Assembly: GCA_902495075.1 (NCBI GenBank)
Contig: CABUVO010000002.1
Location: 124,001 to 188,000 of the forward strand
Reading direction: 5' to 3'
Source of the DNA: an uncultured Porphyromonadaceae bacterium
Lineage (GTDB): Bacteria; Bacteroidota; Bacteroidia; Bacteroidales; Muribaculaceae
DNA length: 64,000 bases
Positions within the stretch are counted from its first letter, which is position 1. Each line of letters begins with the position of its first letter. The notes under the pieces are model-generated. The model did no database searches. It saw nothing but the letters and a program-made list of their open reading frames with translations, and was not told the origin of the DNA. Positions 34,070 through 42,161 of the stretch are shown here, piece after piece. A program made the position numbers and the translations under genes.

Positions 34070-34271
34070 ATGCCATACATATCAATCGAAAGCGGAAAGC
34101 TGACAGCAGGACAGAAAAAACAACTTATTGAGCGGCTGACAGCAACAGCATCCGAGATAACCCATATCCCGGAGCAGTTCTTCACTGTCATCATTAAGGA
34201 ACTGCCAGACGAGAATTTCGGTATCGGTGGTAGATTCCATTGACGAGATTAAACGCGACTACAAACCATGA
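34070..34271 (+). pseudogene. Frameshifted 4-oxalocrotonate tautomerase-like gene
   Basis: ATG 34070 is followed by PYISIESGKLTAGQKKQLIE and a standard tautomerase body with the N-terminal Pro after Met as catalytic base. The frame ends early at TGA 34241-34243 (after GIGGRFH). Removing one T in AGATTCC near 34236 restores GIGGRSIDEIKRDYKP and a stop at 34269-34271, which overlaps the next gene's ATG as ATGA. That fit strongly suggests a real one-base insertion or a sequencing error. The truncated 57-residue product might still fold. Confidence 0.75.
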
Positions 34272-34780
34272 GTTTGACATTACGCCCATATCAACCTTCG
34301 GATGCTGCGATGATAGCATCGTGGCTTAAAAGTGAGTATCTAATGCGCCAGTGGTGTGCCGACAGATACGAACATTATCCCGTCACCCCCGAAGATATGA
34401 ACACATATCATGCGAAGTATATTGACGGACAACACTCACGCGCCCTTACAATGACTGATGGCGATGATATTGTCGGGTACATCACCTTGCGCACTCCGAC
34501 AGACAATCCGGCTGAGCAACGACTGGGATTCGTTATTGTCGATGATTCAAAACGTGGTCGCGGTTATGGAAAAACGCTTGTTTCAATGGCGGCTAAATAT
34601 GCTTTTGAAGAGCTTGGAGCCAAGAAAGTGTCACTCGGAGTCTTTGAAAATAATTCGTCCGCCATTCATTGCTATGAGGCGGCGGGATTCCATCGAGTGT
34701 CACTACCTGAAACCGAGAGTTACGAATGTCTGGGCGAAACATGGAATTGTATTGAGATGGAACAGTATAGAGAACTTTGA
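34268..34780 (+). CDS. GNAT-family N-acetyltransferase
   Basis: 170 residues. The acetyl-CoA loop RGRGYG lies near residues 97-102, preceded by LGFVIVDDSKRG and followed by KVSLGVFENNSSAIHCYEAAGF, all standard GNAT motifs. It is coupled to the preceding tautomerase-like gene through an ATGA overlap in the unshifted frame. Substrate unknown; small-molecule or ribosomal-protein acetylation are both possible. Confidence 0.87.
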   Translation: MSLTLRPYQPSDAAMIASWLKSEYLMRQWCADRYEHYPVTPEDMNTYHAKYIDGQHSRALTMTDGDDIVGYITLRTPTDNPAEQRLGFVIVDDSKRGRGYGKTLVSMAAKYAFEELGAKKVSLGVFENNSSAIHCYEAAGFHRVSLPETESYECLGETWNCIEMEQYREL

Positions 34781-34860
34781 AAGTAACGGTGAAAACCACA
34801 AGTTGTAACTATGCGTAACCTCGGTGAAAATATGTGTTTTATCCTTAAACAAATCAGATT

Positions 34861-35460
34861 ATGAACGTAAAGACAGAGTTGCTGCGATTTACCGAAAATA
34901 GCCTAAACTTGCGTTTTAATGACGTAAATATTGAGCCTGAAACGATACAGGCTATCATGATAAACGAAGTTGTACCCATTGATTCTGACGATGATTTCTA
35001 TGGAAAATCCGACTCGGCATATATGTCGACTACTATTCCTCTGTTTCTACAAGCCGGTATTGAAGTAAACAGCATTCATGATATATTAAACCTCGGCATT
35101 TATATAACAAACGCTGTCAAGACTCCTAAATCGGAATACGCTGTTTCAAAGGAGAGTATTGAAAGAAGTCTGCCGGCTCTTGAACGTGAAATGCAATTAT
35201 TTCCCAATCTAAAGGTTATCATGCTGATGGGAGATGTCGCTAAAAAAGCGTTCAACATAATCAGCAAGAAAGAGTCAGGGAAAAATGCCGTTCCAAGTAT
35301 ATCAACCTACAAATTGCGTAATACCGAAATTTTCTATAAAGGGATACGCATTATACCCTCTTACATTATGACGGGGCAGAACATCTTGATTGAAAAGTCA
35401 AAATTCGAGATGGCAGCGGAGGATATAGCAACTATGTATAAGCTGATAATCTCAAAATGA
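34861..35460 (+). CDS. Uracil-DNA-glycosylase superfamily protein
   Basis: 199 residues. AIMINEVVP at about 30-38 corresponds to the first active-site motif of family-4-like glycosylases, YITNAVKTP to the second, VIMLMGDVAKKAFN to the conserved strand, and IIPSYIMTGQN to the HPS-like motif with His replaced by Tyr. No iron-sulfur cysteines are present. It is therefore a divergent member, perhaps not acting on uracil. It overlaps the Vat-like acetyltransferase gene by 4 bases. Confidence 0.72.
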   Translation: MNVKTELLRFTENSLNLRFNDVNIEPETIQAIMINEVVPIDSDDDFYGKSDSAYMSTTIPLFLQAGIEVNSIHDILNLGIYITNAVKTPKSEYAVSKESIERSLPALEREMQLFPNLKVIMLMGDVAKKAFNIISKKESGKNAVPSISTYKLRNTEIFYKGIRIIPSYIMTGQNILIEKSKFEMAAEDIATMYKLIISK

Positions 35461-36077
35461 AGAACGACAAGATTTATCCAAGAACCGGTGATACACAGAC
35501 GGTGTATCTTAAATCGGTTGTCACGCGCCCGACAATCGAGGTCGGGGACTTCACCATCTATAACGATTTTGTGAATGATCCGCGAGATTTCGAGAAAAAC
35601 AATGTACTCTACCATTATCCTATAAATAATGACAGGCTTATTATCGGTAAGTTCTGTTCGATAGCCTGCGGTGCAAAGTTTATTTTCAACTGCGCCAACC
35701 ATACGCTTAAATCGTTGTCCACATACACATTTCCTTTGTTTTTCGAGGAATGGGATTTGCCGAAATCGGAGGTTGCCTCCGCTTGGGACAACAAAGGCGA
35801 TATTGTGATTGGCAATGATGTATGGATAGGCTATGATGCAGTCATCATGGCTGGAGTTACCATTGGAGACGGTGCAATTATCGGGACGCAAGCTGTCGTC
35901 ACCAAAGATGTAGAGCCTTATTCAATCGTAGGCGGAGTTCCGGCAAAAGAGATACGCAAGCGGTTTGCTCCTGAAGTTATAAAGAAACTTATAGAGATAC
36001 AATGGTGGAACTGGTCCATTGAGAAAATCAGAAGCTATATTCCTGATATACAATCCGGAAATATAGATGCATTATAG
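35457..36077 (+). CDS. Vat-type xenobiotic O-acetyltransferase
   Basis: 206 residues, hexapeptide left-handed beta-helix. The catalytic His corresponds to H82 in FNCANHTLKS, and WDNKGDIVIGNDVWIGYDAVIM, GDGAIIGTQAVVTKDV and VGGVPAKEIRKRF follow. This is the pattern of CatB/Vat enzymes that acetylate streptogramin A or chloramphenicol. Whether it gives resistance cannot be told from sequence; many chromosomal members have unknown substrates. It is translationally coupled to the glycosylase-like gene. Confidence 0.83.
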   Translation: MKNDKIYPRTGDTQTVYLKSVVTRPTIEVGDFTIYNDFVNDPRDFEKNNVLYHYPINNDRLIIGKFCSIACGAKFIFNCANHTLKSLSTYTFPLFFEEWDLPKSEVASAWDNKGDIVIGNDVWIGYDAVIMAGVTIGDGAIIGTQAVVTKDVEPYSIVGGVPAKEIRKRFAPEVIKKLIEIQWWNWSIEKIRSYIPDIQSGNIDAL

Positions 36078-36362
36078 GATACAACCACCGAAATATGAAC
36101 TGCTCAAAATCTTTATCAATTTGATTTATCTTTTTATGATTGTATCTGGAATTTATGCGTCCACAAACAAATCATCGGCGGTTATTTGCGAATGGATATT
36201 ATTCATTGAATAGGAGTTCTTCACAAGTCCGGAACTTGTTATCATTGTCAGGGCAATCCCTTTGCGGGTCTTTGTCAACTGACGGAACAAAGATGCCTTG
36301 TTGCGCAAGTTCTCCATATACTTCTTATCTATGGTGTAAGGGTTGTCGGAATAAAAAATATT

Positions 36363-36420
36363 CTTACATCATGCAGCCAAATCGTATATTCTTATGCCAT
36401 ATTTGGCTATACGATGTAAG
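36363..36420. repeat. Hairpin with ATTTGGCT arms
   Basis: Arms CTTACATC/GATGTAAG (8 pairs), a 4x4 internal loop, then AGCCAAAT/ATTTGGCT (8 pairs) around an 18-base loop. Related hairpins with CCAAAT/ATTTGG arms lie at 36471-36530, 38171-38225 and 38267-38306. Confidence 0.85.
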
Positions 36421-36533
36421 TAACTCCGATACAATCGTGCTCATTATTCAAGGGTGCAACAACGATATTCACTTACGTCACACAGCCAAATCGCATACTT
36501 TTTGCACTCATTTGGAATCGTCATGGATGTCAG

Positions 36534-36586
36534 AAGTCGGATTAATTTGGTTCGGGGTTTATATATGCCCGATAAACCAAACCTAA
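36534..36586 (+). repeat. 53-base direct repeat, copy 1
   Basis: Identical to 38365-38417 except for A/G at one position. It contains a hairpin: TTTGGTT-CGGG (36546-36556) pairs with CCCG and AACCAAA (ending 36581). It stands before the DUF3800 cassette, with copy 2 after it in the same orientation. Confidence 0.92.
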
Positions 36587-36689
36587 CTATATGTGGGCTG
36601 GTGAGAAAATTCCGACGCGGTTAAATCCTTTGAAATTCTTTGAACGGACAAGGTTTCCATATCTCACGGATTTGTAGTAACTTTGCAGT

Positions 36690-37409
36690 ATGGAGCAACT
36701 GCAAAAGGCATATTCAATATTCTGTGATGAGAGTTGTTATCTGCAATTTGATAACAGCGACATTATGTGCATTGGGGCAATAATTGTGCCTGATGCAGAC
36801 CTCGATACTTATAAGGTCGAACTTAAACGCATAAAACGCAAATATGGCATTCTCCATGAATTGAAATGGAATACAGTAAGCCGCACGCATCTTGCTATGT
36901 ATGACGAGCTTCTGCGTTTGTTTTTTGAGTCATCAATGGCATTCCGCAGTGTGCTTATCAAGAACAAGTCGAATATTCAGGCTCATTCTTTGGAGCGTGA
37001 TGAGTATAACCGGTTCTATTATTCAGTCATTGAACGCCTTATCCGGTTTTCTATCCGGCATAATTCCGACAGTGCCAATTCTTACCGAATTTTCCTTGAC
37101 CTTAAAGACAATAATGGTAAAATCAAACTTGCTTCAATACACAATGAACTGACAAACATGATAGGGACGAATGATAAAATACAGTCGTTGCAGAATATCC
37201 GTTCACATGAATCGCAGTTTATCCAGCTTGCTGATATTATAATCGGAGCTATCACATACAGGGCAAGAGGTCTGAAAGGAAGTGAGGCTAAATCCCACAT
37301 TGTAAGACTTATCGAAGGATTGTCAGGTTACCATCTTGATGAAGGGACTGAGCCGGGAGATGACAAGTTCGCGATTTACGATTTTCAACCGAAGAAAAGA
37401 AATGGCTGA
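36690..37409 (+). CDS. DUF3800 protein (RNase H-like fold)
   Basis: 239 residues. The acidic residues of the family are present: FCDES at the N-terminus (D13, E14), HELKW near 55, RIFLDLKDN near 133, and QFIQLADIIIGAITYRARG near 175. DUF3800 proteins have a ribonuclease H-like core and often lie near defence or mobile genes; their activity is not settled. TAACTTTG at 36678-36685 is so close to the ATG that the mRNA may have almost no leader. It overlaps the next gene by 8 bases. Confidence 0.83.
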   Translation: MEQLQKAYSIFCDESCYLQFDNSDIMCIGAIIVPDADLDTYKVELKRIKRKYGILHELKWNTVSRTHLAMYDELLRLFFESSMAFRSVLIKNKSNIQAHSLERDEYNRFYYSVIERLIRFSIRHNSDSANSYRIFLDLKDNNGKIKLASIHNELTNMIGTNDKIQSLQNIRSHESQFIQLADIIIGAITYRARGLKGSEAKSHIVRLIEGLSGYHLDEGTEPGDDKFAIYDFQPKKRNG

Positions 37410-37938
37410 TAACGATATACTTGGAATGTTGCAGCCATATTTTGATTGCGAATTGTCGGTTGATAACAAGGAAAAGATATTAGAGTTGCATGAGAGATTC
37501 AAGGATGATGTCTTAATCCAGAAGGTAAATCTTGATGGTGCCGAATTGATTATAAAGCCTTATCCATACAATCGCTCACATAAGGATGGGTTGCCCGATT
37601 GGTTTGACGGACTGCTGGAGAAGTTCGTCCATGTCATAACAAGGGATGCCAAAGAGGATAGGCGTAAAACAGCAAAAACGGTGAGAGAGTTTCGCTCGGA
37701 GCGAGCTGTGCGCGTGCATTGGATAAAACCCATTTTAGAGAACGCCTCCGATAAACGTATCACGCGGTTCAGATATATTGAAAATTCCGGTCGGGAACGC
37801 GAATACTTTTGGTATCGCGCAAAAGACTATATGGTTGTAGTGGAATATATAAATCCTAATTTTGCTTTAATTACCGGCTTCTGCGTTGATCAGTCAAATC
37901 ACGCATACTATATGCGTAAACTTCAGAATAAGGCATAA
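37402..37938 (+). CDS. Unknown partner of the DUF3800 protein
   Basis: 178 residues from ATG 37402, overlapping the DUF3800 stop by 8 bases. The N-terminal half is helical and charged; the C-terminal part, HWIKPILENASDKRITRFRY then YFWYRAKDYMVVVEYINPN and LITGFCVD, looks like a small alpha/beta domain resembling BECR/RelE-type RNase folds or phage-derived toxin domains by pattern only. No catalytic residues can be assigned. Its coupling to DUF3800 suggests a two-component unit. Confidence 0.65.
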   Translation: MADNDILGMLQPYFDCELSVDNKEKILELHERFKDDVLIQKVNLDGAELIIKPYPYNRSHKDGLPDWFDGLLEKFVHVITRDAKEDRRKTAKTVREFRSERAVRVHWIKPILENASDKRITRFRYIENSGREREYFWYRAKDYMVVVEYINPNFALITGFCVDQSNHAYYMRKLQNKA

Positions 37939-38648
37939 AAAACCGCATTTACGGTAATGCGGCCAACCAAGTCTTTCGTTCTTCGATCGATGACGGTGCA
38001 AAGTTAGCGATTTTTTCTAACTCTACAAAATCAAAACAGCCAATAAGCTAAGAAAGTTCAAAATTATATCGCCATACAATAACTGCGACGGGCTGTCGCA
38101 GTATTTCTACTAATTCATATAGTCGCGCCGTATTCTTCGATGCACCTTCGGAGCAGTGTAATTATAGAACTCTTACATCACGTTCCCAAATCTAAGATTT
38201 TATGGCACATTTGGAAGCTTGATGAAATGGAGGGGTATGATAATCATAGATAACGAAATTCCACGAGAGTGCCAAATCGCATACTTTTTATACACATTTG
38301 GCTCGTCATTGTTGGGAATTATGGAAACTCGCCGATTTCCAATTGGCACCGTCGTGGCTTCTACAAGTCGGATTAGTTTGGTTCGGGGTTTATATATGCC
38401 CGATAAACCAAACCTAATATACAACTGAGCAAAAGAAAAAATATCTTGAACCACTACATCGGAGAACAGTCTTATGCGCAACGCACAAGTCGGGCTACAA
38501 GTCAGGCATCAAGTCTTTTAGAACACTTCTTCTTTTGCACCGTTGTTGGCACACTCTTGAGAAGTCTTTTGGTATCATATCTTCTCAGAATGCATATTAG
38601 AAAAGAAGCCTGCCCAAAATGAGCAGGCTGAAAGCAGGATCGAAATCT
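37939..38648. other. Non-coding region with minus-strand promoter/terminator and repeat unit 2
   Basis: No supported gene. On the minus strand TAACTTTG (38006-37999) resembles a -7 box and CCGCATTACCGTAAATGCGG followed by TTTTTT (37963-37936) an intrinsic terminator, which together could yield a transcript of about 55 bases. Hairpins with CCAAAT/ATTTGG arms lie at 38171-38225 and 38267-38306, then the 53-base repeat. Near 38479 short ACAAGTC units recall the GTSQ-encoding repeat at 32648. Confidence 0.5.
38365..38417 (+). repeat. 53-base direct repeat, copy 2
   Basis: One mismatch against 36534-36586. As at copy 1, two CCAAAT/ATTTGG hairpins lie before it, so a unit of two hairpins plus this block occurs on each side of the DUF3800 cassette. 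Confidence 0.92.
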
Positions 38649-39542
38649 TCACAGATGCCATATCCTGTTTCGATAGGATTTCAGTTCCGCTTCCGGGAAC
38701 TGGGCTATCGCTTTATCAAGTTCGCGGAGTATTGCGGTTTTGTTATCCGGCAAAGCTCCGGTGATTGGTACGGTATTGGAAATATGATGACCGAGTAGAT
38801 TGACTCTGATGTTCAGTCGGTCGATAAGTGTGCGCATTTCAACCAGTCGCTCAATCTCCGGCTCTTCTATGTATGTGCCCTCCGATACCTCCTGATATAA
38901 TTGGGATTCGGGGAATATTGTCAGCGAAACGATATTGATGATGCAGGGATGCAGGTTGTTCAGTACATTGGCAGTGGCTATCGCGCTTGCCTCGCCGTTG
39001 CCTTTGCCTCCGAGCCCGTTGAGATAAAATACATTGTAGCGAATGCCTGCCTCGTCAAGTTTTGAAAGTTGTTCGAGGATGTCGGAGGCATGATAGCCCT
39101 TGTTCATACGCTCCAGAGTAGGATTGTGCGCCGTCTCGATACCGATGTTTATGCTGTCGAGTTTCAGGTGGTGGAGATTTCTCAGTTCCTCTACCGATTT
39201 GGGCGTGATATCGGTGACACGGGCGAACATCCCGAATGAAACCATGTGGGGAAGATATTTCCTCAACAACAGTGCCACATCCATCAGTTTGTTGTAACTC
39301 AAAGCGAATGGGTTTGCTCCGGTGAGATAAACTCGTCGGGCTCGCGGTTGCCACTGACGGATAACCTTCAGGTCTTCCTCCACCTCCGATAACGGTGACA
39401 TACGGAACGGTGTGCCGTGGTAAAGGCTGCAAAACTTGCACTTGTGCCACGTACATCCCGACGTGAGTTGCAGGAGTTGCGAGTTGGCTTCGTAAGGCGG
39501 TCGCCATACCTGACCTGTGAAATGTAGTTCCGGGTATATCAT
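38649..39542 (-). CDS. Radical SAM protein
   Basis: About 297 residues from ATG 39542. The cluster-binding cysteines are C30, C35 and C38 (CTWHKCKFCSL), spaced Cx4Cx2C rather than the common Cx3Cx2C. YLTGANPFAL and LDSINIGIETAHNPTLERMNKGY follow as SAM-binding and barrel motifs. It resembles uncharacterised Elp3/HemN-like radical SAM proteins. TAATTTTG on the minus strand just upstream (about 39582-39575) is its likely promoter, divergent from the HxlR gene. The longer start at 39614 adds residues without family counterpart. Confidence 0.83.
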   Translation of the reverse strand: MIYPELHFTGQVWRPPYEANSQLLQLTSGCTWHKCKFCSLYHGTPFRMSPLSEVEEDLKVIRQWQPRARRVYLTGANPFALSYNKLMDVALLLRKYLPHMVSFGMFARVTDITPKSVEELRNLHHLKLDSINIGIETAHNPTLERMNKGYHASDILEQLSKLDEAGIRYNVFYLNGLGGKGNGEASAIATANVLNNLHPCIINIVSLTIFPESQLYQEVSEGTYIEEPEIERLVEMRTLIDRLNIRVNLLGHHISNTVPITGALPDNKTAILRELDKAIAQFPEAELKSYRNRIWHL

Positions 39543-39677
39543 ATCTCGATATTTTTTAGTAATTTTGTGATGCAAAATTAGGTGATAATCAGAGCTAAAA
39601 CAATAACTTACCAAAAGGCTTGACCCTTACCTAAAAGTTTGTTTTGCTCTTTATCAGACTATTTTGCCCTGTCGAAA

Positions 39678-40028
39678 ATGGCAAAAAAATTGGACTACGA
39701 ATATTGCAAGGCGGCTCCGATTCTTGAATGGCTTGGCAACAAGTGGGCGCTGGTGGTTCTCGTGAAGATTTCCGAGAACGAGCCTGTGCGTTTCAATGAA
39801 CTGTACCGAAACATCCCGTCAGTATCGGAGAAGGTGCTTTCACAAGTTCTCAGGCAGTTGACCACGGACGGCATACTCCGCCGTGAGTTGTTCCCGGACG
39901 TGCCTCCCCGGACAGAATACTCGGTGACGGACTTCGGCAGAACACTTTTGCCTCATGTCGAAGCCCTAATCAATTGGGGGCGCGACAACTTTGATATCAT
40001 TATGTCAAATCGCCGAAAACAAGAGTAA
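39678..40028 (+). CDS. HxlR-family transcriptional regulator
   Basis: 116 residues from ATG 39678; an earlier TTG at 39639 is less likely. The winged-helix pattern is clear: APILEWLGNKWALVVLVKI, RFNELYRNIPSVSEKVLSQV, LRQLTTDGILRREL and PPRTEYSVTDFGRTLLP. The Cys at the usual redox-sensing position near the N-terminus is present (EYCKAAPI). It is divergent from the radical SAM gene and may regulate that gene or the broken acetyltransferase that follows. Confidence 0.9.
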   Translation: MAKKLDYEYCKAAPILEWLGNKWALVVLVKISENEPVRFNELYRNIPSVSEKVLSQVLRQLTTDGILRRELFPDVPPRTEYSVTDFGRTLLPHVEALINWGRDNFDIIMSNRRKQE

Positions 40029-40150
40029 TATGATCGCGACGGTTATACTGAAGCTAAAACATCGTTTGTAAGGGGTGTCGTTGATATTGCCAAGAAACAC
40101 CAATGATCAAAAAAGATATGATGTAAGAAATAAATCCGAAGGATACCACA

Positions 40151-40593
40151 AGGGCATATGCCTTTGAAATGTGGATGAAGGCTTCGATGCCTATGGTGAC
40201 ACTTATCAAGACTCTCTATGTTACTCGGCTTCGCCACATAAGTAAACTCAGGGTGAGGTCAGTTCATGCGATATTCCATATAGCGAAGACCTCTCTCGAT
40301 TCAATGAAGACTATCTCCATCTGACTCGTCAGGTTGCCGATACCTGTGAAAATCACGACATTGCAGACAGCATGGTGATCGGAACATCGGCATTGACGCA
40401 ATACGATATCGACGGTGCTGTGGGGATGTATAGCGGAATATTCAACAATCCGTTCATAATCTGGGGTGCATACCGCAAGTCGTGGCTCAATACTCGACTG
40501 ACCGTCTCATTTCAGTTCCACCATACCCAGATGGATGGTGCCCATGCAGCACGATTCCTTGACTTGCTGCAAAGAGAAATCAATAAGTTGTAG
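40151..40593 (+). pseudogene. Broken chloramphenicol-acetyltransferase-like gene
   Basis: An N-terminal piece in one frame (AFEMWMKASMPMVTLIKTL, 40154 onward) and a C-terminal piece in another (from about 40249: DIPYSEDLSRFNEDYLHLT through to the stop at 40593) both look like a CatA-like acetyltransferase. The C-terminal piece keeps FQFHHTQMDGAHAARFLDLL with the catalytic HHxxxDG motif. A stretch between them is missing and the frames differ, so the gene is dead. An ATG at 40372 could make a 73-residue fragment. Confidence 0.72.
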
Positions 40594-40690
40594 GATACCC
40601 ACCGGAAGAATTGACTTTCTCTCGATGGCGTTATCGGTTAGAGTTGTTTCTGTCCTGTGCAGCGTTGATATCAGTGGGGCGAATGATATA

Positions 40691-40844
40691 TTTCAGTTGC
40701 GCTTCCGGGAGCTGGACTATCGCTTTATCAAGTTCGCGGAGTATTGTGCCACGTGCATCCTGAGGTGAGTTGCAGGAGCTGTGAGTTGGCTTCGTAGGGT
40801 GATCGCCATACCTGTACGGTGAAATGTAGTTCAGACTATATCAT
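40691..40844 (-). pseudogene. Collapsed second copy of the radical SAM gene
   Basis: Minus-strand bases 40844-40747 match the start of the radical SAM gene (ELHFT, QVWR, PYEANSQLLQLTSGCTWH), and 40746-40691 match its last 56 bases; everything between is deleted. In addition codon 3 is TAG where the intact gene has TAC. The upstream promoter region is also duplicated (to about 40887). The remnant sits divergently next to a DJ-1/PfpI gene, just as the intact copy sits next to the HxlR gene. Confidence 0.85.
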
Positions 40845-40894
40845 ATATCAATACTTTTTTGTAACTTCGTGGTGCAAAATCAGGTGATATAAAT

Positions 40895-41506
40895 ATGAGT
40901 AACGAGATTTTATATATACTCCTGCCGGAATATGCGTCCCACGAGATTGTTTATCTTTCACAAGCCATCGCATCTGATGAGTATAAGTTGAAAGATAATC
41001 CCAAGTATGTCAATAAGGTTGTGGCTCCGACAATGGGGCCTGTAAAGTCTATCGGTGGATTCCGTACTTTGCCGGATTATTCATTCGATACGATGCCTGA
41101 TGATTATGCGGCCTTGGTGCTTATCGGCGGTTTCGGATGGTCTACGCCGATCGCAGAGAAGGTAAAGTCAATTGTTAGAAGAGCCATTGAAAAAGGAAAG
41201 ATAATCGGTGCAATCTGTAATGCCGCTTCATTTATGGCGAAATGTGGTTTCCTCAATGCTGTCAGGCATACAGGTAATGGTTTGGATCAGCTCAAACTTT
41301 GGGGTGGTGACCAATATACCCATCCAGACGGATATGTCCACGCTCAGGCAGTCAGCGACAAAAACATCGTGACTGCAAACGGATCTGCAACGCTTGAGTT
41401 TGCAAAAGAGATGCTTCAGCTGCTCGAAAATGACACCCCCGAGCGTATCGAAATGTATTATCAGTTCAACAAACAAGGTTTTTGTACTTTATTCCCTAAA
41501 GACTGA
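40895..41506 (+). CDS. DJ-1/PfpI-family protein
   Basis: 203 residues with the class I glutamine-amidotransferase-like fold. The nucleophile-elbow Cys is C108 in IIGAICNAASFMA, preceded by ALVLIGGFGWS and followed by VTANGSATLEFAKEML. Members act as deglycase/hydratase-like, chaperone or protease-like proteins; this one is closest by eye to the YdeA/ThiJ-like bacterial group. Its promoter region is a copy of the one between the intact radical SAM and HxlR genes. Confidence 0.87.
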   Translation: MSNEILYILLPEYASHEIVYLSQAIASDEYKLKDNPKYVNKVVAPTMGPVKSIGGFRTLPDYSFDTMPDDYAALVLIGGFGWSTPIAEKVKSIVRRAIEKGKIIGAICNAASFMAKCGFLNAVRHTGNGLDQLKLWGGDQYTHPDGYVHAQAVSDKNIVTANGSATLEFAKEMLQLLENDTPERIEMYYQFNKQGFCTLFPKD

Positions 41507-41667
41507 CGCCTATGGCATGTACATCTGATTTTATAGAGTACATCTGCGATGTGCTTGCTCCAAAGTGATAAGCATATTATGGGAAGTGTTGCCTTTCCCT
41601 AAATCCAGAAAGGTCAAAATACTTGAATCAAATAAATAAAGATGCGGATTGAATCTTTCTTACCAAT

Positions 41668-42150
41668 ATGAAAAATAAAATCAGATTTAGTGTTGTTTCC
41701 ACGATTATAACCATATTTGTTCTGGTGGTTTTCGTGGTTGGAATTATAGCTCTTATCGGCAATACCCAAAAACTTATTGCATTTTGCTGCATATTGGGGG
41801 CTATGATAATCGCCGGTCTGTTTTATTGTCCTAAATTTGTCGAAGCAAACGGATCCGGAATTACTTTATCCAGATTGTTATCCTTGCCGAAATTCATTGG
41901 ATATGCCGAAATTCAATCCGTTGACACCTGCTATCCTTCATCCGTAGGGTTTAGACTTTGTGCCAGTGGCGGATTTTTCGGATATTGGGGATATTTCAAA
42001 GATCCTTTGATAGGAACATATTTTGGCTATTATGGTAATCGAGACAGTTGTTTTCTTATTAAATTGAAAAATAGCATGCAATATGTCATTGGCTGTGAGA
42101 ATGCTGTCGCAATGGTTGAATATATCAATTCACAAATTAGTCACAGGTAA
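41668..42150 (+). CDS. Small membrane protein with PH-like domain
   Basis: 160 residues. Two membrane helices (about 8-30 and 35-53) are followed by a cytoplasmic beta-rich part: GSGITLSRLLSLPKFIGYAEIQSVDT then SCFLIKLKNSMQYVIGCENAVAMVEYI. This resembles bacterial PH-domain (bPH) proteins that end in a helix. The Gly/Tyr/Phe-rich loop (ASGGFFGYWGYF) is typical of the group. Function unknown. It precedes a GNAT gene by 11 bases. Confidence 0.65.
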   Translation: MKNKIRFSVVSTIITIFVLVVFVVGIIALIGNTQKLIAFCCILGAMIIAGLFYCPKFVEANGSGITLSRLLSLPKFIGYAEIQSVDTCYPSSVGFRLCASGGFFGYWGYFKDPLIGTYFGYYGNRDSCFLIKLKNSMQYVIGCENAVAMVEYINSQISHR

Positions 42151-42161
42151 ATTCTCATTGA

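Larger units (their letters stand above)
36078..36689. other. Non-coding region with two hairpins and direct-repeat unit 1
   Basis: No supported gene; a 148-codon frame (36140-36586) is low in coding character. It holds a strong hairpin at 36363-36420, a related weaker one at 36471-36530, and a 53-base block at 36534-36586 repeated at 38365-38417. The promoter of the DUF3800 gene closes the region (TAACTTTG, 36678-36685). Confidence 0.65.

Noticed and set aside
36140..36586. 148-codon plus-strand frame
   Set aside because: It runs through two hairpins and the 53-base repeat, with no family features and unusual composition.
36363..38417. CRISPR array or integron attC sites
   Set aside because: There are only two 53-base repeats 1.8 kb apart and no spacer pattern. 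One end resembles an attC RYYYAAC core, but the matching GTTRRRY core is missing and the second copy lacks the AAC.
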